From assembly GCA_028583405.1 (NCBI GenBank), contig CM053248.1, positions 28,232,769 to 28,296,768 on the forward strand: DNA of 64,000 bases, given 5' to 3'. The stretch is from Pogonophryne albipinna. Taxonomy: Eukaryota; Chordata; Actinopteri; Perciformes; Artedidraconidae. Of the stretch, positions 36,258-49,278 are shown one piece after another. The position numbers were made by a program, and so were the translations under genes. The notes beneath the pieces are model-generated. The model saw nothing but the letters and a program-made list of their open reading frames with translations, ran no database searches and was not told the origin of the DNA. Within the stretch, counting starts at the first letter, position 1; each line of letters starts with the position of its first letter.

Positions 36258-39200
36258 TTATTTTGGCTTTGACTTAATATCCGGTTGAACAATCTTCGCT
36301 CCGGTGAGGAAGTGCCACACGCCGCCTCTGTAGAACTCGTTTCCAAACGAGTAGAGGAGAGCGTTGAAGAAGGGGTTTGTCTTCGCAATAATTGGAAGCA
36401 CCTGTGAACACAAGGATTTTCTCTGTGTTAGTACTTGATTTAAAGGGCAGTACAAGTTTGGGTCTCATTTCTGCCTCAGTGGCCATAATTAAAACAAAGT
36501 ATTGGCAGATAAGGCCCCACAGAGATAGAACCCTATCCTTTCTGTAGGGTATTTTCTCACCAAATGGTATGTTAAATTAAACAAAAAAAGTGCTTACCAT
36601 TCTTAGCTTGGGAGATACGACGGTCACATTCTCGAAGCAGGCGTAGACACACATGGCGACGTAGGGGCCCCAGCACATCAGCATCACCCTCAATGGCACC
36701 TTGGTGTTAAACTGGAGAACAAAGTTTACTAAGTGTTACTGTCGCTGTACGCATGCAATGTAATTGAAATAGAACACGGATGGTTTAGAAATAACAATGT
36801 CACTGTATTCAGAAAATAAATACGTGTAGTGCATAACTCTCTAAACACCACAATTTATTTACTGTTTGTGCACAGATTAGGTGGAAACACTTTACGGTAA
36901 GGGTACATGAATCATCATGAATTCATGCATGACTTAATGCATGAAAAAGCATGAATTCATTCATGTAGTACTTCATGAACTATCAGTAATGTACAGGTAT
37001 TAATGACATCTCATGCATGACTTAATGCAGGAACAATACCTTAATTAATGCATCAACTAAGGTATCTCAATCATCATGACTTCTGAGTTATTAATGGCGT
37101 TCATGTCTTCTTCATATAGATCTGCAATTAAAGTGTCAGGCCAAAAAACTGACCAGTCACAGCAATTCCAAGTGTTGTAATCATGATTAACTAAGCATGA
37201 CTTTGTCATTACTTCATCATGTTTGTGCCCCTTCAAATAAAGTGGTGACCCGGTCGGTCGGTCATAGCAGTGCATGTAGTCTGTTGAATTCAAAGTGTTG
37301 TAATCATGATTAACCAAGCATGACTTTGTCATTACTTCATCATGTTTGTGCCCCTTCAAATAAAGTGGTGACCTGTTCCATCGTTTACACTGATAACTAA
37401 CATATGATTAATGATTCATGTACCCTTACCGTAAAGTGTTACCGATTAGGTTTATGAAATACAACATATTCTTTAGGGAGCTTTAATAGAGGCTGGTAGA
37501 TATATGTTTCTGCGTCTGCACAGAGACAGGCTAGCTGTGTTATGCTAAGCTAAGCTTATTACCTAATGGTTATAGACTTGACAGCAATATTGATCTTTCG
37601 GCAATAAGCAGGATAACAGCAATTGCCAAAATGTCAAACTATTAATTTAACATTCAAGCTGCTTTTTACCTTATTGCTGCTTTAACAACACACTACATTT
37701 GTACTAGCATGCTAACATATTGTCTGCTTATCTGTATTATTGTGTTGCATTGTTGGAGAAGCCTGTGACCTAAGATTTTCAACGACATAATTACTCTAGC
37801 TATGTTAGTTTGACAATAAAGTGCCTTGAACCTTGAACATAGCATTTATAGCTGACCTTAACAACACTCAACTTAAGTAGCTACTGACATGTTCAAGTGT
37901 GAAAACTAACATGGCCACTAGTCTACAACAGGAACAACTAAAACAAGACAGGAGAGTTCAGGTTGATAATTAGAAAAGGGCATTTTCTTCTGTCAAACTG
38001 ATCTAACATCAAAACAAAACCAAAAGAAGTGGAAGTTCCTTTTAAAATATCTTGCACATGTACCCTGTGGTGATGGATCTTTTTGAAGTGCTTGTTGATC
38101 GCGTCGTAACATGACATCATGATATAAGCGGGGAACATCAAGTAGAGCAGCGTCAGGGTCAGCATGTAGGTCATATAGTCCCTGTTGAAAAGAAACAAAG
38201 AGGAACATAATTAGTAATACCTAGTGCAGGTGTTGTTTTGTCATTTTCTGCTGAATACAATGCATTGTGAATTTATAGTGATGACAAACAGAAAACTGGC
38301 CATTTTGACCAAGCCAACAATCCAGTTTGGATAGCATTGCATATTTCTAAACTGTACCTGTCCCCTCTGGTGTAGTCCAGTGTGCAGCAGGTCCTCATAG
38401 GCTCAAAGTCATAGGCGGCCCATCCCATGAGAGGAACAGCAGCCCAGAAGATGGACAGAACCCAGATGATGATGGTCATCGTCACCGTGGTGCTCCAGAA
38501 GAGCTTCTGTTCTACAGAATAAACACATACATACTGTCACTTGGATGTGAGTAGACATTTGATTAAATATCTGTTTGTTTAGAGATTGCTAATAACGTGT
38601 GTAATGACTTTTTTTAGATATTTCTATCGCAATGAAAAGACTGAATCTGAGACATTCGGTTAGTGCATTGTTTATTTAAGTGTTCTAAGAGCTCAATGGA
38701 ATATTGATGACAATACAAATACAAATGCCTTCTATATTCATTAATTGGTTTGTGTGATTCAGTGTATTAAAGGGGTTTACTTTAGTGATGTTTTATATTA
38801 CAGTGGAACATTTCTGGTGATGTGTTGTACTCACTGGTGCAGTACTGGTGATACCTGTCCCAAGAGAGGGCAGCCATGAAACTGATGGAGGCAAGGACCG
38901 CTATCATGCCCTGAAAACCATGAAGGGCACATCCATTTTGACCAAATGGCCAATATCTAGAGAGGACAACAAACGTTGATCATTCTCCAGCATGTATGGG
39001 GGTGTTGCCTACACCCAATATTACAAACATTTCCTATACGACTACATCAGGCTGTAAAAGCATGTTGGAAACAATCTTGAAAACATAGACCCAAAGAGTG
39101 ATGTGCTCTTTATTCAGTCCTGAACATTTAAAAACTCTAGGTGTTCACCAAAACAGTCATTCAAAAATAAACTTCATTTGTCTTAGTATTGCATTTTTGG

Positions 39201-40033
39201 TGCTAACATGGTTCATTTTAATGAACAAATGGTGTAGGGTTCATACACAGTTCATAATGGGGTCAACACAATAAGGAAGGGTCAATAGGGGCCCCTAGTG
39301 TGTTAATCTGGCCTGCTGAGGTTTTAACAGGATGTTACAAAAGTAAATGTTGCAACATTTAAATTAAGATCCTATTAGGTAACCTGCAATAGATCTGCGG
39401 AAAAAAATAATCGTTCCACCCTGAATAAAGTGGAGTTTGGATTGTGAACCCCAAAGGTTTATTTAGTTTGTGCAACCCATTGGCTAATATCAAATACAAG
39501 GGGCCTTTGTATACAGAATACAAGGGTCCTTTGTATAAAGAAGTCCTCTTTGATACCTGAGGTAGCTCGAATAGGCAGCTGTGAGTCCATTAATATTCAA
39601 TAAGAGGTCAGCCACAGCCAGGTTGAACACAAAGAAGTTGCTGGGAGTTCGCAACTCCTTCACTCTGACAAAAGCCAAGATGCTGATAGCATTTAGGAGA
39701 AATCCAAGCAGGCCTGAAAGTAAAAAAAGAAAACACATGTCTATTTAGTTTTCACTGTTATTAGTCTGAGTTTATCAGCACAGTTCTTTGTAAGGTTGTA
39801 AATAATATCACCAGCTTAATTGTTAACATCACAATGAGAACAACATGAAAGGTTGGGATTTTCCTGATTTAAGATGCTTTTATTATTTAGGGGAATTCAG
39901 AGTGAACTGTCCCTTTAATTGTCTCAACATTCCGGTATGATCGTTGAACTCACTTACCCCCAACAAGAAGCGCTGAGCCGTATGTAAACATATCAAACTC
40001 CGTGAATCCCTCCGGTAATGAATATGCTGCCAT
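36258..40033 (-). CDS. rgr: RGR opsin, retinal G protein-coupled receptor (7 exons, 294 aa)
   Basis: RPE/Mueller-glia opsin that binds all-trans-retinal and isomerises it to 11-cis in light, supporting the visual cycle. Exons (minus strand): 40033-39958, 39713-39557, 38956-38835, 38511-38358, 38181-38064, 36711-36598, 36401-36258; phases are consistent throughout. Start MAAYSLPEGFTEFDMFTYGS. TM1-2 includes RTPSNFFVFNLAVADLLLN. The TM3 end reads WDRYHQYC in place of the (D/E)RY of visual opsins. Cys residues for the extracellular disulphide are visible in GCALHGFQ and MRTCCTLDY. The retinal-binding Lys is Lys254 in VLPIIAKTNPFFNALLYSFG. Human RGR is nearly the same length (about 291-295). Intron 5 holds a MITE. 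It points away from lrit1, as in mammals. Confidence 0.95.
36883..37443. mobile_element. MITE with internal tandem repeat, in rgr intron 5
   Basis: The terminal inverted repeats are GG(A/T)AACACTTTACGGTAAG and continue to about 30 bp, reading on through GGTACATGAATCAT. The target duplication GATTAGGT is perfect at 36875-36882 and 37444-37451. Inside, a unit of about 80 bp starting AGTGTTGTAATCATGATTAA at 37171 repeats at 37294 (period 123 bp). The left interior is a CATGAATTCATGCATGA-rich set of short palindromes. Confidence 0.85.
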
Positions 40034-40115
40034 GTTGAAGTACACAAATCAAACTTTTGCATAAAAAACCAAGTCCTTTTCCCGTGTAACGCACCACCGT
40101 CTGCTGCAAAAGGAC

Positions 40116-40127
40116 GCCTTATAAAGG
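40116..40127 (-). promoter_or_regulatory. Possible rgr TATA box
   Basis: The coding strand reads CCTTTATAAGGC about 85-95 bases upstream of the rgr start codon. This position would give a short 5' UTR. No other core-promoter motif was checked. Confidence 0.35.
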
Positions 40128-40766
40128 CTCTTTCACGTGAAAAAGCACAAAGACACTAATCTTAGTCAACCCCTCCTGAAATCCCCCAAAGAATGTCCTA
40201 ACGAGCAAACTTTCTGCAAATGTGCGATCACCAAAAGTTTGCGCGTTTGCTGCTCAACTCGTTGGTTCAGGTTTGTTGATTCAGAGCTCAGCTGTGATTT
40301 TGGTCAATTTGAGTGAATTTATGTCCACCGCAGGAAACCTTCTGGAGAGACGAATTTTTCCCTCAACAACTTGGCTCGGCTGACGCTCTTATGTTGCTGT
40401 GGTTAATGGGGGGGGAAATGGAAACATGGGAAATGTTGTTTCCACGAAAGTGTATCGATTAGCAAAGATGTGAGACACCAAGAAGCATGTTAACCCCACA
40501 TGTAGGTTTAACTTCACATATCACAACAGGTAGAATAACCATGTAGGCCTAATGGTTATTTTTAGCTTAATTTGGCTATATAAATAATGTATTATTGGAC
40601 CGTTTTTTTTCTTTCTTTTTACTTTATCCATGAATATAATAAGGAACTGCGCATTTAAACTTGATCTAGGTTTTTTATTTTAAAACGTCAACAACTAAAT
40701 TAATTACAATAAGTCTACCCTTATAAAGGATTCAAAAATGGTCTATAATTAGGTTATTAATTAGGT

Positions 40767-41252
40767 TGTAAACACTTTATTATTCATTAAGAACCATTTA
40801 TAAACCAGTTCTAACATAGTTTTCATACATCAACACAGGCTCACTATTTGGCAAGATGACTAAGCCTTATATTGGCTACCTAGCTTACTTCGTCTTCTTC
40901 ATCAGCCAACATCCTTGGTATCTGTTGTTCACTGAGTTGATTCCCCCCTTCCATCTTGATGTTTCTTGGCATCTCTTTATGACCATTTATTTACGAGTTA
41001 CTAACATTTATAACTGCCAAAAGGGAGCCTTATCGTAAAGTGTAAACCACTACCATTTCTAATAAGGTTTAGCAGTACAGATACATGTGGGCTCACTATT
41101 TGGCAAGCAACCGGTCACAGTTGCCCTGTTTATCTCATGTCTTATAAAAGCTTATTAATGATGTATAAAGTATTCACACCTAATTAATAAATGAAGTACA
41201 AACTATTTGTAAACCCTTTATAAGAGTCTTATTGTAAAGTGGTACGCACATA
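40767..41252. mobile_element. MITE-like repeat(s), TAAAGTG-type ends
   Basis: GTAAACACTTTATTATTCAT at the left and CTTATTGTAAAGTGGTAC at the right are loosely inverted. An internal copy, CTTATCGTAAAGTGTAAACC, occurs near 41029. The word GGCTCACTATTTGGCAAG occurs twice (about 40841 and 41090). This suggests two related elements or an internal duplication. Boundaries are approximate. Confidence 0.45.
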
Positions 41253-43083
41253 TTACAAATAGTTATAGGCCTATGTTGTAGGGTTACAACAGCATAACGA
41301 GATGTGTACCTGCTATTGCACAGGAAAGAAATGTCACCAATGTCTAAACTCACTTTCATTAATAATCCACGTAAAAGGCCCCTTAGTTCCAATTACCAGA
41401 TATCATCACTAGTCATTTAGACAGATACAACCCTCACATGCTGTATCATTTACTTTTAAGACATGTTATGGACACATTTCTGTTGCCTTACAGAGAATCA
41501 ATGTTTTTTTCAACAATGTGAATCTGAGGTTTCAGCTCAGTGTGCATGTTTTATAAACCTTTAATGAGGAAACCCTGTTTTAATCTTTTCACAAAACATA
41601 TAAATTATGGATGTACAGTCAAGAAATTAAACAACTCACAACAACACAAACTTTACTATAGAGCCACACTTACTAGCCACATTAAGTAATACAGACATCT
41701 AAGAATTCATCACAAATGTATTCATTTCTGTTCACCAAAATAACCCTCAGTCACGTGCATCTGGAAATTGACATTTGACTTGAGGCAGCCCTTACATTTA
41801 AAAATGTAACAGTTGGGCAGTCTGATTGCATAACTAATCTGCCAACAGATTACCACAAACTCATTAACTATGAAGTCATGATGTGTCCCGGTAGACTTAT
41901 AATACCCTTTTCACAAACCGTCCATATTGTCCTGAGTTAGAGCTCAGTGTGCCGTACCGTTACAGACTTCCTCACATACAGACAAAAGAGCTGCAGAGTG
42001 GATGCTTATCACTGCTCTGACACTGCTCAATATTACAGATAAAATACAACATTTTGAGCATATGATGTGTGTATCAGATATTTCGTCTTATGCCCAATCA
42101 CAACAGTAGGCTAAACAATGTTCACAGTCAGGTTCATAGAGTTTCACAATGCAAACGTTTAAATACAACAATCTGTTAATCTTCTGCAGCTGGGTGTGAG
42201 GAAATAATAGCCGGCCTAAACCAATATCACCAACAACATGAATAGAGTGGATTGATCGATTGCAAATATCCTCAAAGCCAACGTCACAGATGTACTTTTA
42301 AATTTAGAGAAGATTTATCTGAACAACTTTATTTTTTGTACTTTCCTTTCGTGTACTGTTTGATGCCTAGTTTACAACAAACTATTCTTTAGTACAATAA
42401 AGCCTTATCTTCCAGGAAGAAATCCTTATCTCATTTACTTTGTTAATCAATATCATCTTAGCAGGAGGCTAGCAACAAATGAGGAAATGAACTGTAACTC
42501 AATTGAATCAAATATTACAAACCCTGTCTGTAATATTTATTTTGTATTTCTCCAAAGTGCTTGCAAGCTTGCAGTGCGTACACATTGATGCATTGACCAA
42601 TAGTTAATCACACCGTCATAATCTTTTGGTTTGGCAACAAAACAATGGTCCACTGTTAACCTTTACACCTACAGACTGCAGAGAACAGGAGTAAGATGAA
42701 AAACTGAACTAATGTTTTGGTTTATTCCTGTCAAGTATCACAGAAATACGGCATTAGGGTGCTTTTTCTCCTCAACAACTAAGAGGGAGGAGTATTCATT
42801 ATTATTCCACTGTAATTTGATGCTAGATATTTTTGTCCCATTTTACATTTACCATGAGAACATAATGCCATGATGGAAAGTAACTGCACATTCACTTGTA
42901 TTGTCATCTCTACACACAAACAATAATATAACTGAAATAAGTGTGTGTACAATGTTTAATTGACACTTTGATCAATTTGCTGATATATATTATTGCTGAA
43001 TAATTCATGTACTTTTATTTAAGCAATATTTTGAATGCAGGACTTTTTGGAATATTTTTTAATTGGTGTTTCTACTTTAACTT

Positions 43084-43566
43084 AAAGGTCCCTATTATAC
43101 TGTTTTCCATCAATATATTATAGGTCTCAGATATATACAAAACATTTCTCTGAAGTGTTTGGTTTGAAATACCAAAACAGATCGCGCATTGCAGCATCCC
43201 ATAATCCCCTCTGTTTCAGCCCTGTTTCAAAAGTGCTGATTCTCTGTCTGTTACTTTAGATGAAAATAAGGAGCCAATCCCCTCTGAGAGATATTTGGTT
43301 AAAAAGAACACAAAAGTGCTCTAGGAGGAGATTCGGGTGATAAATTGGGGGGGGGGGGGGGGGGGGGGTTATTGGCTAAAGAAAATCGTTATGACATCAT
43401 ATCGTGGCCACAATCTGATCAGCTCATTTTCAGACAGGTTTTTATATAAATGGATCAGGAGAGGGGGTATTTTTTCCTGAAACTTGCAAAATCTCTTTAC
43501 ACAGAGGGGACACATGTTTATGTATAAAAGACGTGAAAAAGTGGATTTTACATAATAGGTCCCCTT
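43084..43566. mobile_element. MITE, AAAGGTCCC(C)T family (copy 2)
   Basis: Begins AAAGGTCCCTATTATACTG and ends CATAATAGGTCCCCTT, an inverted repeat. The interior matches 9353-9808 in the same orientation. Here the middle carries a G homopolymer of about 21 bases (about 43347-43368). Confidence 0.8.
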
Positions 43567-44676
43567 GTTGAGCAGTTGGGCATCCAATTTTGTCCAATTG
43601 CATTGCTGTACTATTTCACTTTCTCCAGATAGTGGGATTTTCAAGCTGTACACAGACTTGGGCTATGACAACATTTATTCTTGGATTTATGTTTTTCCTT
43701 TGGCCTTGGACAACCCTCCTGAAAGAAATAGAACAAAGATGTATTAATAAGAGACGGAGAGATGACTGGATTAAAGGATTTCAAATCCTGTTGCACGGCT
43801 GTGTCTAAACCTCTGCACCTGGGAAAAAACTCAGAAACCGTGACAACACTTCTGTCCTCATAAAGTGTGCCATAGATAAAATACTAACATGTTCTACAGA
43901 ATATTAATGCAAATGATAATAACATAATACAGCATCATAAATAAATAATAATGCAAGAATATTCTCACATGATTATTTACACTACTAAAAAGCATGGTTT
44001 ATTTTATATTTATTTAAACTCAGTGATCAACTGCCTGCATATGGTTACATAGTGATATATTTGTTCTTGTTTAAAGTTTGGGATTAATATAAAGAAAGTG
44101 AGTAACACAACACAGTAGGTGCCTGCAGAAACTCTCCACTGCCATCTAGTGGTCGTGTATTGCACATTTTCTGAATGCTGATTCAACCTGTCTGCATGTA
44201 TTAAACATTATTAATGCACCACGTAAATAAACAGCCATTATTTTAGTACAGGCTAACATGCCAAGAAAAGATGAACATGTCCTGAAACTGTAAAACATTC
44301 CTGGGTTTTCATATCAGAGTTGTGATCTGTTTTTGGTCCTACTTTGAGGTAGGAGTCCCATCACTCTAATAGTGTTTACTCAAAAAATAAATATATATTT
44401 CATTTGTGTCTAGGAATACGTCTTTTTAAATGATTCTATCTGACAAAATAAATTGTTTCAATTATCCAGTAAGATAAACTATATGCAGATAGAGTTGTAT
44501 CTACCTGCAGCTCCCACTTTATTTATGTGCGGTACAGTTTTACGTGTCTACAATAAACCATCCAATCAACTATTGGAAAGTATTTTTCAGAGAATAAAAG
44601 TAAAAACGGTGCAGCCTATCAGCGTTCAGGAAGCAATAGCCTTATCGTGTGATTGAAAATAACCCAAGTCCCTTCA

Positions 44677-44684
44677 CTAATCCC
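44677..44684 (+). promoter_or_regulatory. Possible CRX/OTX site upstream of lrit1
   Basis: CTAATCCC is the bicoid-class consensus recognised by CRX/OTX2 in photoreceptor promoters. It lies about 163 bp upstream of the lrit1 start codon. An octamer can occur by chance, so the support is positional only. Confidence 0.35.
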
Positions 44685-44846
44685 TGCCTATCCTTTTTAT
44701 CTCAGGATTCAGACCAGTCGGAGCAGTATGGAGCTGTGAGCCTGCAATCCACCACGATGCATCCCATGCCCCGTTAACCGCGAGCTGTAGCGCCTTTTTT
44801 AATTGTAGTTTAGCTGCTTAGCATTTTGTAGCTTGCAGGAGTAAAA

Positions 44847-47606
44847 ATGAGTCGACATTTTACTGCTGCTTTTTGTCTGGTTTTAGTTTGTCTCCCTTTG
44901 CTGTGTAGTTCATGTCCTGCACAATGCAGCTGCTTCTACCACAAATTAAGCGACGGATCAAAAGCAAGGTAAATATGTCAATTTATTAAATTAAGCATTA
45001 TTGTCGTTGGATTTAACTCTCAGTAGGCCCTACATGTTTTATTCTTTAGTGCGTGCCAAAGTGATTTTCACGGAAGCCTTCTTCTGTCCTGTCACTCTGT
45101 ATAGTGGAGGATTAACTTGGAGTGGCCCTTTAATCTCCTTTGCTTGTTACTGAACAATAGGTTACTACGTTTTTCTCAAATATCTGCAGAACTGTGTTAT
45201 TTTAAATCCAAAATGAAGGCTGAAAATATATATTTTGTATTATTAAATCCACTGCAGCAAACCCCTCCAATTTTAAAGAAGCATTGATTTAGTTCCTCCT
45301 AACTGAACATTTCATTGATTATATTTGTGTTATTTTCTGCAGGAGTGTACTTTGCAATGACCCAGAGATCACTGTGGTTCCTCCAAATTTTCCCAGTGAC
45401 ACATCGAAGCTGCGAATTGAAAAGACAGCAATCACACGGATTTCAAGTGACAACTTCCACTACCTCAACAACCTGGAGTTTTTGTGGATGTCTTTTAATT
45501 CACTGAATTCCCTGAATGTGGACAGTTTCCGGGGTCTGTACAACCTGGATGAGCTCCGGCTAGATGGCAACTCTCTGACCTCCTTCCCCTGGGAGTCCCT
45601 GACTGACATGCCAACCCTGAGGCTCCTGGACTTACACAACAACAAGATCTCCGCCATCCCAGCCGATGCCACTATTTACATAAAGAATCTCACCTATCTG
45701 GATTTATCCAGCAACACTCTTAACACAGTTCCCTCTGAAGTTCTCACATTGTGGCTGAGTGTGAAGCCATCCCAGGAAGCAGATTCCTCTAAACTAATTC
45801 TCGGTGAGGATCAAGCGGTGACATATTGGGACACAAGAATTTATTATTTTTAAGCTGCCTTGCATGACGACCACTTCTTTGACATTAGAAGCATTTAAAG
45901 CTAAATTAGGGATTAGTCTAATTATGTGTGTCATGTCGTAATGACGATGAATGTTTTCATTTAAACAAACAGCCACATGTACTTGGTCCTGGTATTACTT
46001 GTTTTTGTTGTGCTTAGGAAAATGTACTGGACTATGGTGACAGAACCCTTTTTGTTTTACTGACTGCTGTTTGTCACTTGATTTCCCCTGCAGGTCTCCA
46101 TGACAATCCGTGGATGTGTGACTGCCGACTGTACGATCTGGTCCAGTTTCAGAAATCTCCATCATCATCTGTTGCTCTCATCGACACCAGGCTGCGGTGC
46201 GCTGATCCAGAGAGTTTGTCAGGGGTTCTTTTCACTGAGGCGGAGCTGCAGAGGTGTCAGGGCCCACGGGTGCACACGGCCGTGGCTCGTGTACGCTCGT
46301 CACTGGGCAACAACGTCCTGCTGCGCTGTGGCACAGTTGGAGTCCCCATTCCCGAGCTGTCCTGGAGCCGCGCTGATGGCAAGAAGATGAACGGCACCAG
46401 TAAGTTCTGCTGATCTACTTCCAGATGTGCTTAGAATAGAACATTATCTATTTCTGTTGATAGTGAAAGTGTCAATGAGATTAAAGCTGTTCTTTTTGTG
46501 CTAATCTATTTAACTAATCACTGATCGTCTGCCCTTTGTATTATACAGTTCAGGAAGAGATTTCGAAGGAGGGCATCATATGGTCGATTCTGAGTGTCCC
46601 TGCAGTCGCCTACAGAGATTCTGGGAAATATGTGTGCAAAGCAACCAACTTCGTGGGCACTGCAGACGCCATTATCTCTTTGGTGATCACAGATTCCATT
46701 CGGTCGGAGGAATCGATTGCTGCTGTCTCCAAGAAAACAAGAGGGAAGAAACCTGGGGGCATGGGAAGAGCGGCATACCAGGAGAAACTTATTGCCAGAT
46801 ACGTTCCTCCACCAACCACCACTGCTGCTCGGCCCATAATCGAACCTCTAAATAGCAAAGGAGTCACTGGGAAGTATGAGATTGAGAGCTACAGCATCTC
46901 TGATGGTGCTTCCAAGGGTAAAGGCAAGGCAGCAGACCCTCAGAAACCGGTGGACGCTCTGAGCAACCTAGCAGCCAATGCCTCATCCTTACAGCAAGTT
47001 CCGGAGAAAAGGGTAGTACGCTCGGTGAAAGTGATTGGCGACACGGACCATACTGTCTCTTTGAACTGGCGAGCCCCTACAGCCACAAACATCACAGAAT
47101 TCAGCGTCCTTTATGCTGTATTTGGCGAGAGAGACATGCGTCGGCTGAACGTAGCCGCCGGGAAGAACCGAATCACCATTGCCAGTCTTGTGCCTAAAAC
47201 AAAGTACATTGCTTGTGTTTGCGTCAAGGGCCTGATCCCGAAAAAGGAGCAGTGTGTAATCTTCTCAACAGATGAAGCAGCCAGTGCTAGCGGCACTCAG
47301 AAGCTCATTAATGTGGTGGTGATAACAGTGGCATGTGTGATCGCCGTCCCCCTGACACTGATCGTGTGCTGCGGGGCGTTAAAAAAGCGCTGCAAAAAGC
47401 TGCTGGGGCGAGAGTCCAAAGAAATTCAGGACTCGTACGTGACGTTTGAGACCCTGGGCCCCGGGGCCAAAGGTAAAGGGGTGGAGGGCGAGTATCTGAC
47501 CAGGATGAACCCTGATGAATCCAACAGGTTGCTCTCAGCGAGGTCCAGCGTTGACTCCGAGGCCACAGCCAGGAACGAGGGGCCACCTAACGAGTACTTC
47601 TGTTAA
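44847..47606 (+). CDS. lrit1: LRIT1, leucine-rich repeat/Ig-like/transmembrane protein (4 exons, 648 aa)
   Basis: Type I membrane protein of photoreceptors, known from mammals to act at the photoreceptor synapse. Exons 44847-44968, 45343-45803, 46094-46399, 46549-47606; phases join. Signal peptide about 1-21 (hydrophobic AFCLVLVCLPLLC). LRR N-cap CPAQCSCF. Leucine-rich repeats about 60-190 (LWMSFNSLNSLN, LDLHNNKISAIP, LDLSSNTLNTVP). LRR C-cap NPWMCDCRLYDLVQFQ. Ig-like domain with Cys in LLRCGTVG and DSGKYVCKATN. FN3 domain about 452-537. TM about 550-571 (VVVITVACVIAVPLTLIVCC), then a basic cytosolic tail. It is next to and divergent from rgr, matching LRIT1 in the human cluster. The length is close to human LRIT1 (about 623). 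LRIT3 is the main alternative, but synteny argues against it. Confidence 0.93.
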
Positions 47607-49278
47607 AACCAAACGAATGCCTCAACTTCCAGATGATGCACTTTGTTTTCTAACGGTTTACGATGGGAATAGATTACTGCTGTGCTCAGAGACTTGAAAG
47701 ACTGAGGACAGCGGACACTGATTGGATGTATGGAGTTGTTTTAAAGCCTTGTAGGAATGAAAACAACCATTCATTTGGTGGACCACGAAAAAGGGAAAAT
47801 AAACACAGTGACACGGTTCATTTACATGTTGTGTACAGTATGTTTGTAATAAATAACTTTTTTTTGTATTCATCATGCACTTTTAAAGTGTTTTTTTGCA
47901 GAGGAAAATGTTGCCCTTAACTTTCTGAAATCAAATCATTTGAATTTTTCCAAAATGTAACTTCTGCATTGTGTTAAAATCTGTTTTAAAAACTAAGTAT
48001 TTAGAGAGATGATGAAGCAGCAGTTATAAGTGTATTTTCTATGTAAGTTCGTTAATGTGCCAGGTTTAATGTTGGGTCAAAAAACCTAAAATATTGTACA
48101 TTTTATAATGTTTAAATATTTGTGACCAAAAATAAATGTCTATATACATGAATGTACTATATAAAAATAAACATTTTTCATATTGATGTATGCTCCCAAG
48201 TTTTTTCTTTCTTTGCAAAATATAGATTTTTAATAGAGCAATATTCATCTTCTTGACTGAAGCAAAAATTAGCTTGGTGACACGTTGCATAATGGATATT
48301 GCTAACTTAAGGGACATTAAATGCTAAAGTATGGTACAGCCAAAGTCACTAAGCACTAATTTTGTGTTCATGGCTAAGTAGCGTATGCTTACATGCTAAA
48401 CTAAGACGGTAAACATTAGACCTGTTAGCATAGCTCTCAGAGCAGCTAGCAAGCTTTGTTTAGGCCTGTTAACATGTGAAGCATCAACCACACCTGCATT
48501 CTCTGAAAAAGATTTAGGTGTAATTAATTTAACTTGAAAGCCTAGAATATAAAGATGTGTAGATAAGTTAACAAAAAATCCTGAATCAAATTCCCTTAAT
48601 CAGAACTAGCTAGATAGCATTATTTCAAGAAAGTTGGCAATTGTCTCTGGATGAATAGTACTGCCATGCCCGTAAACAAACACAATTATCAATACATAAC
48701 TTAAAATGTGTCGATAATATGGAGATTGCTGACATTACCAATAGCGGATTAATGTATTTGTCTGCTAAACTAGCATGCGCGGCAATAAAGAACATGGATA
48801 TGTAGGAAACTCAAGGACTATAGATGTTGTCTGTTTTCACACTTGTTTTTTATGCTGATTTAACAACCTGAGAGATAACCAGTGTTCAGATTAGAGAGGT
48901 CAGATTACAGTCCTCTCCAGACATCTGTCTCTCTGTCTCTGTGCGGCCCTCCCTCTCTGTGCAGCTAAGCCTGACCGGCTCCGGCCTGCTTAATGGCCCT
49001 CCTGTCAATGCCTGTGCTTTGGTAGGGGACAAATACATTAAATTACACTGGTGCTAAGCAATTTTGATTGAACATATTGTGTTGTCCTTCTTTTGAGCTA
49101 ATCTGACGATGTTTTCCAGACAAGGTGTACTATTGCTATACCTTTCCTGTCTCCTGTGTGTCTCACATGTCACTCTGTGTCTTAAGTGTTACGTCAATGA
49201 AGATTAAAGTAATAGGCTTTCTTCCACGCCGCCCTTGTCCTGCCCTCACAGGCCTATTTCACATGCTCCTCCGGGAAT
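47607..49278. other. lrit1-lrit2 intergenic region
   Basis: Contains the lrit1 3' UTR (left) and the lrit2 promoter side (right). The middle has repeated short words around GCTA/CTAGC and TTAGCATAG (48320-48460). A pyrimidine-rich CTCTCTGTCTCT tract sits near 48927-48960. No exon was seen. Confidence 0.45.
47848..47853 (+). terminator. Candidate lrit1 poly(A) signal AATAAA
   Basis: This AATAAA lies about 240 bases after the lrit1 stop. Another lies near 47797 and one near 48131, so the true end is uncertain. Confidence 0.4.

Larger units (their letters stand above)
40034..44846. other. rgr-lrit1 divergent intergenic region
   Basis: It should hold the promoters of both divergent genes. Repeats include two MITE-like pieces (about 40770-41250 and 43084-43566). 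I see no coding exon. The stretch 41400-43080 is AT-rich with nothing recognisable. Confidence 0.5.

Noticed and set aside
39490..39738. rgr reading continuing past 39557
   Set aside because: This is read-through into the intron; the donor at 39556-39555 and the next exon at 38956 give the correct opsin sequence.
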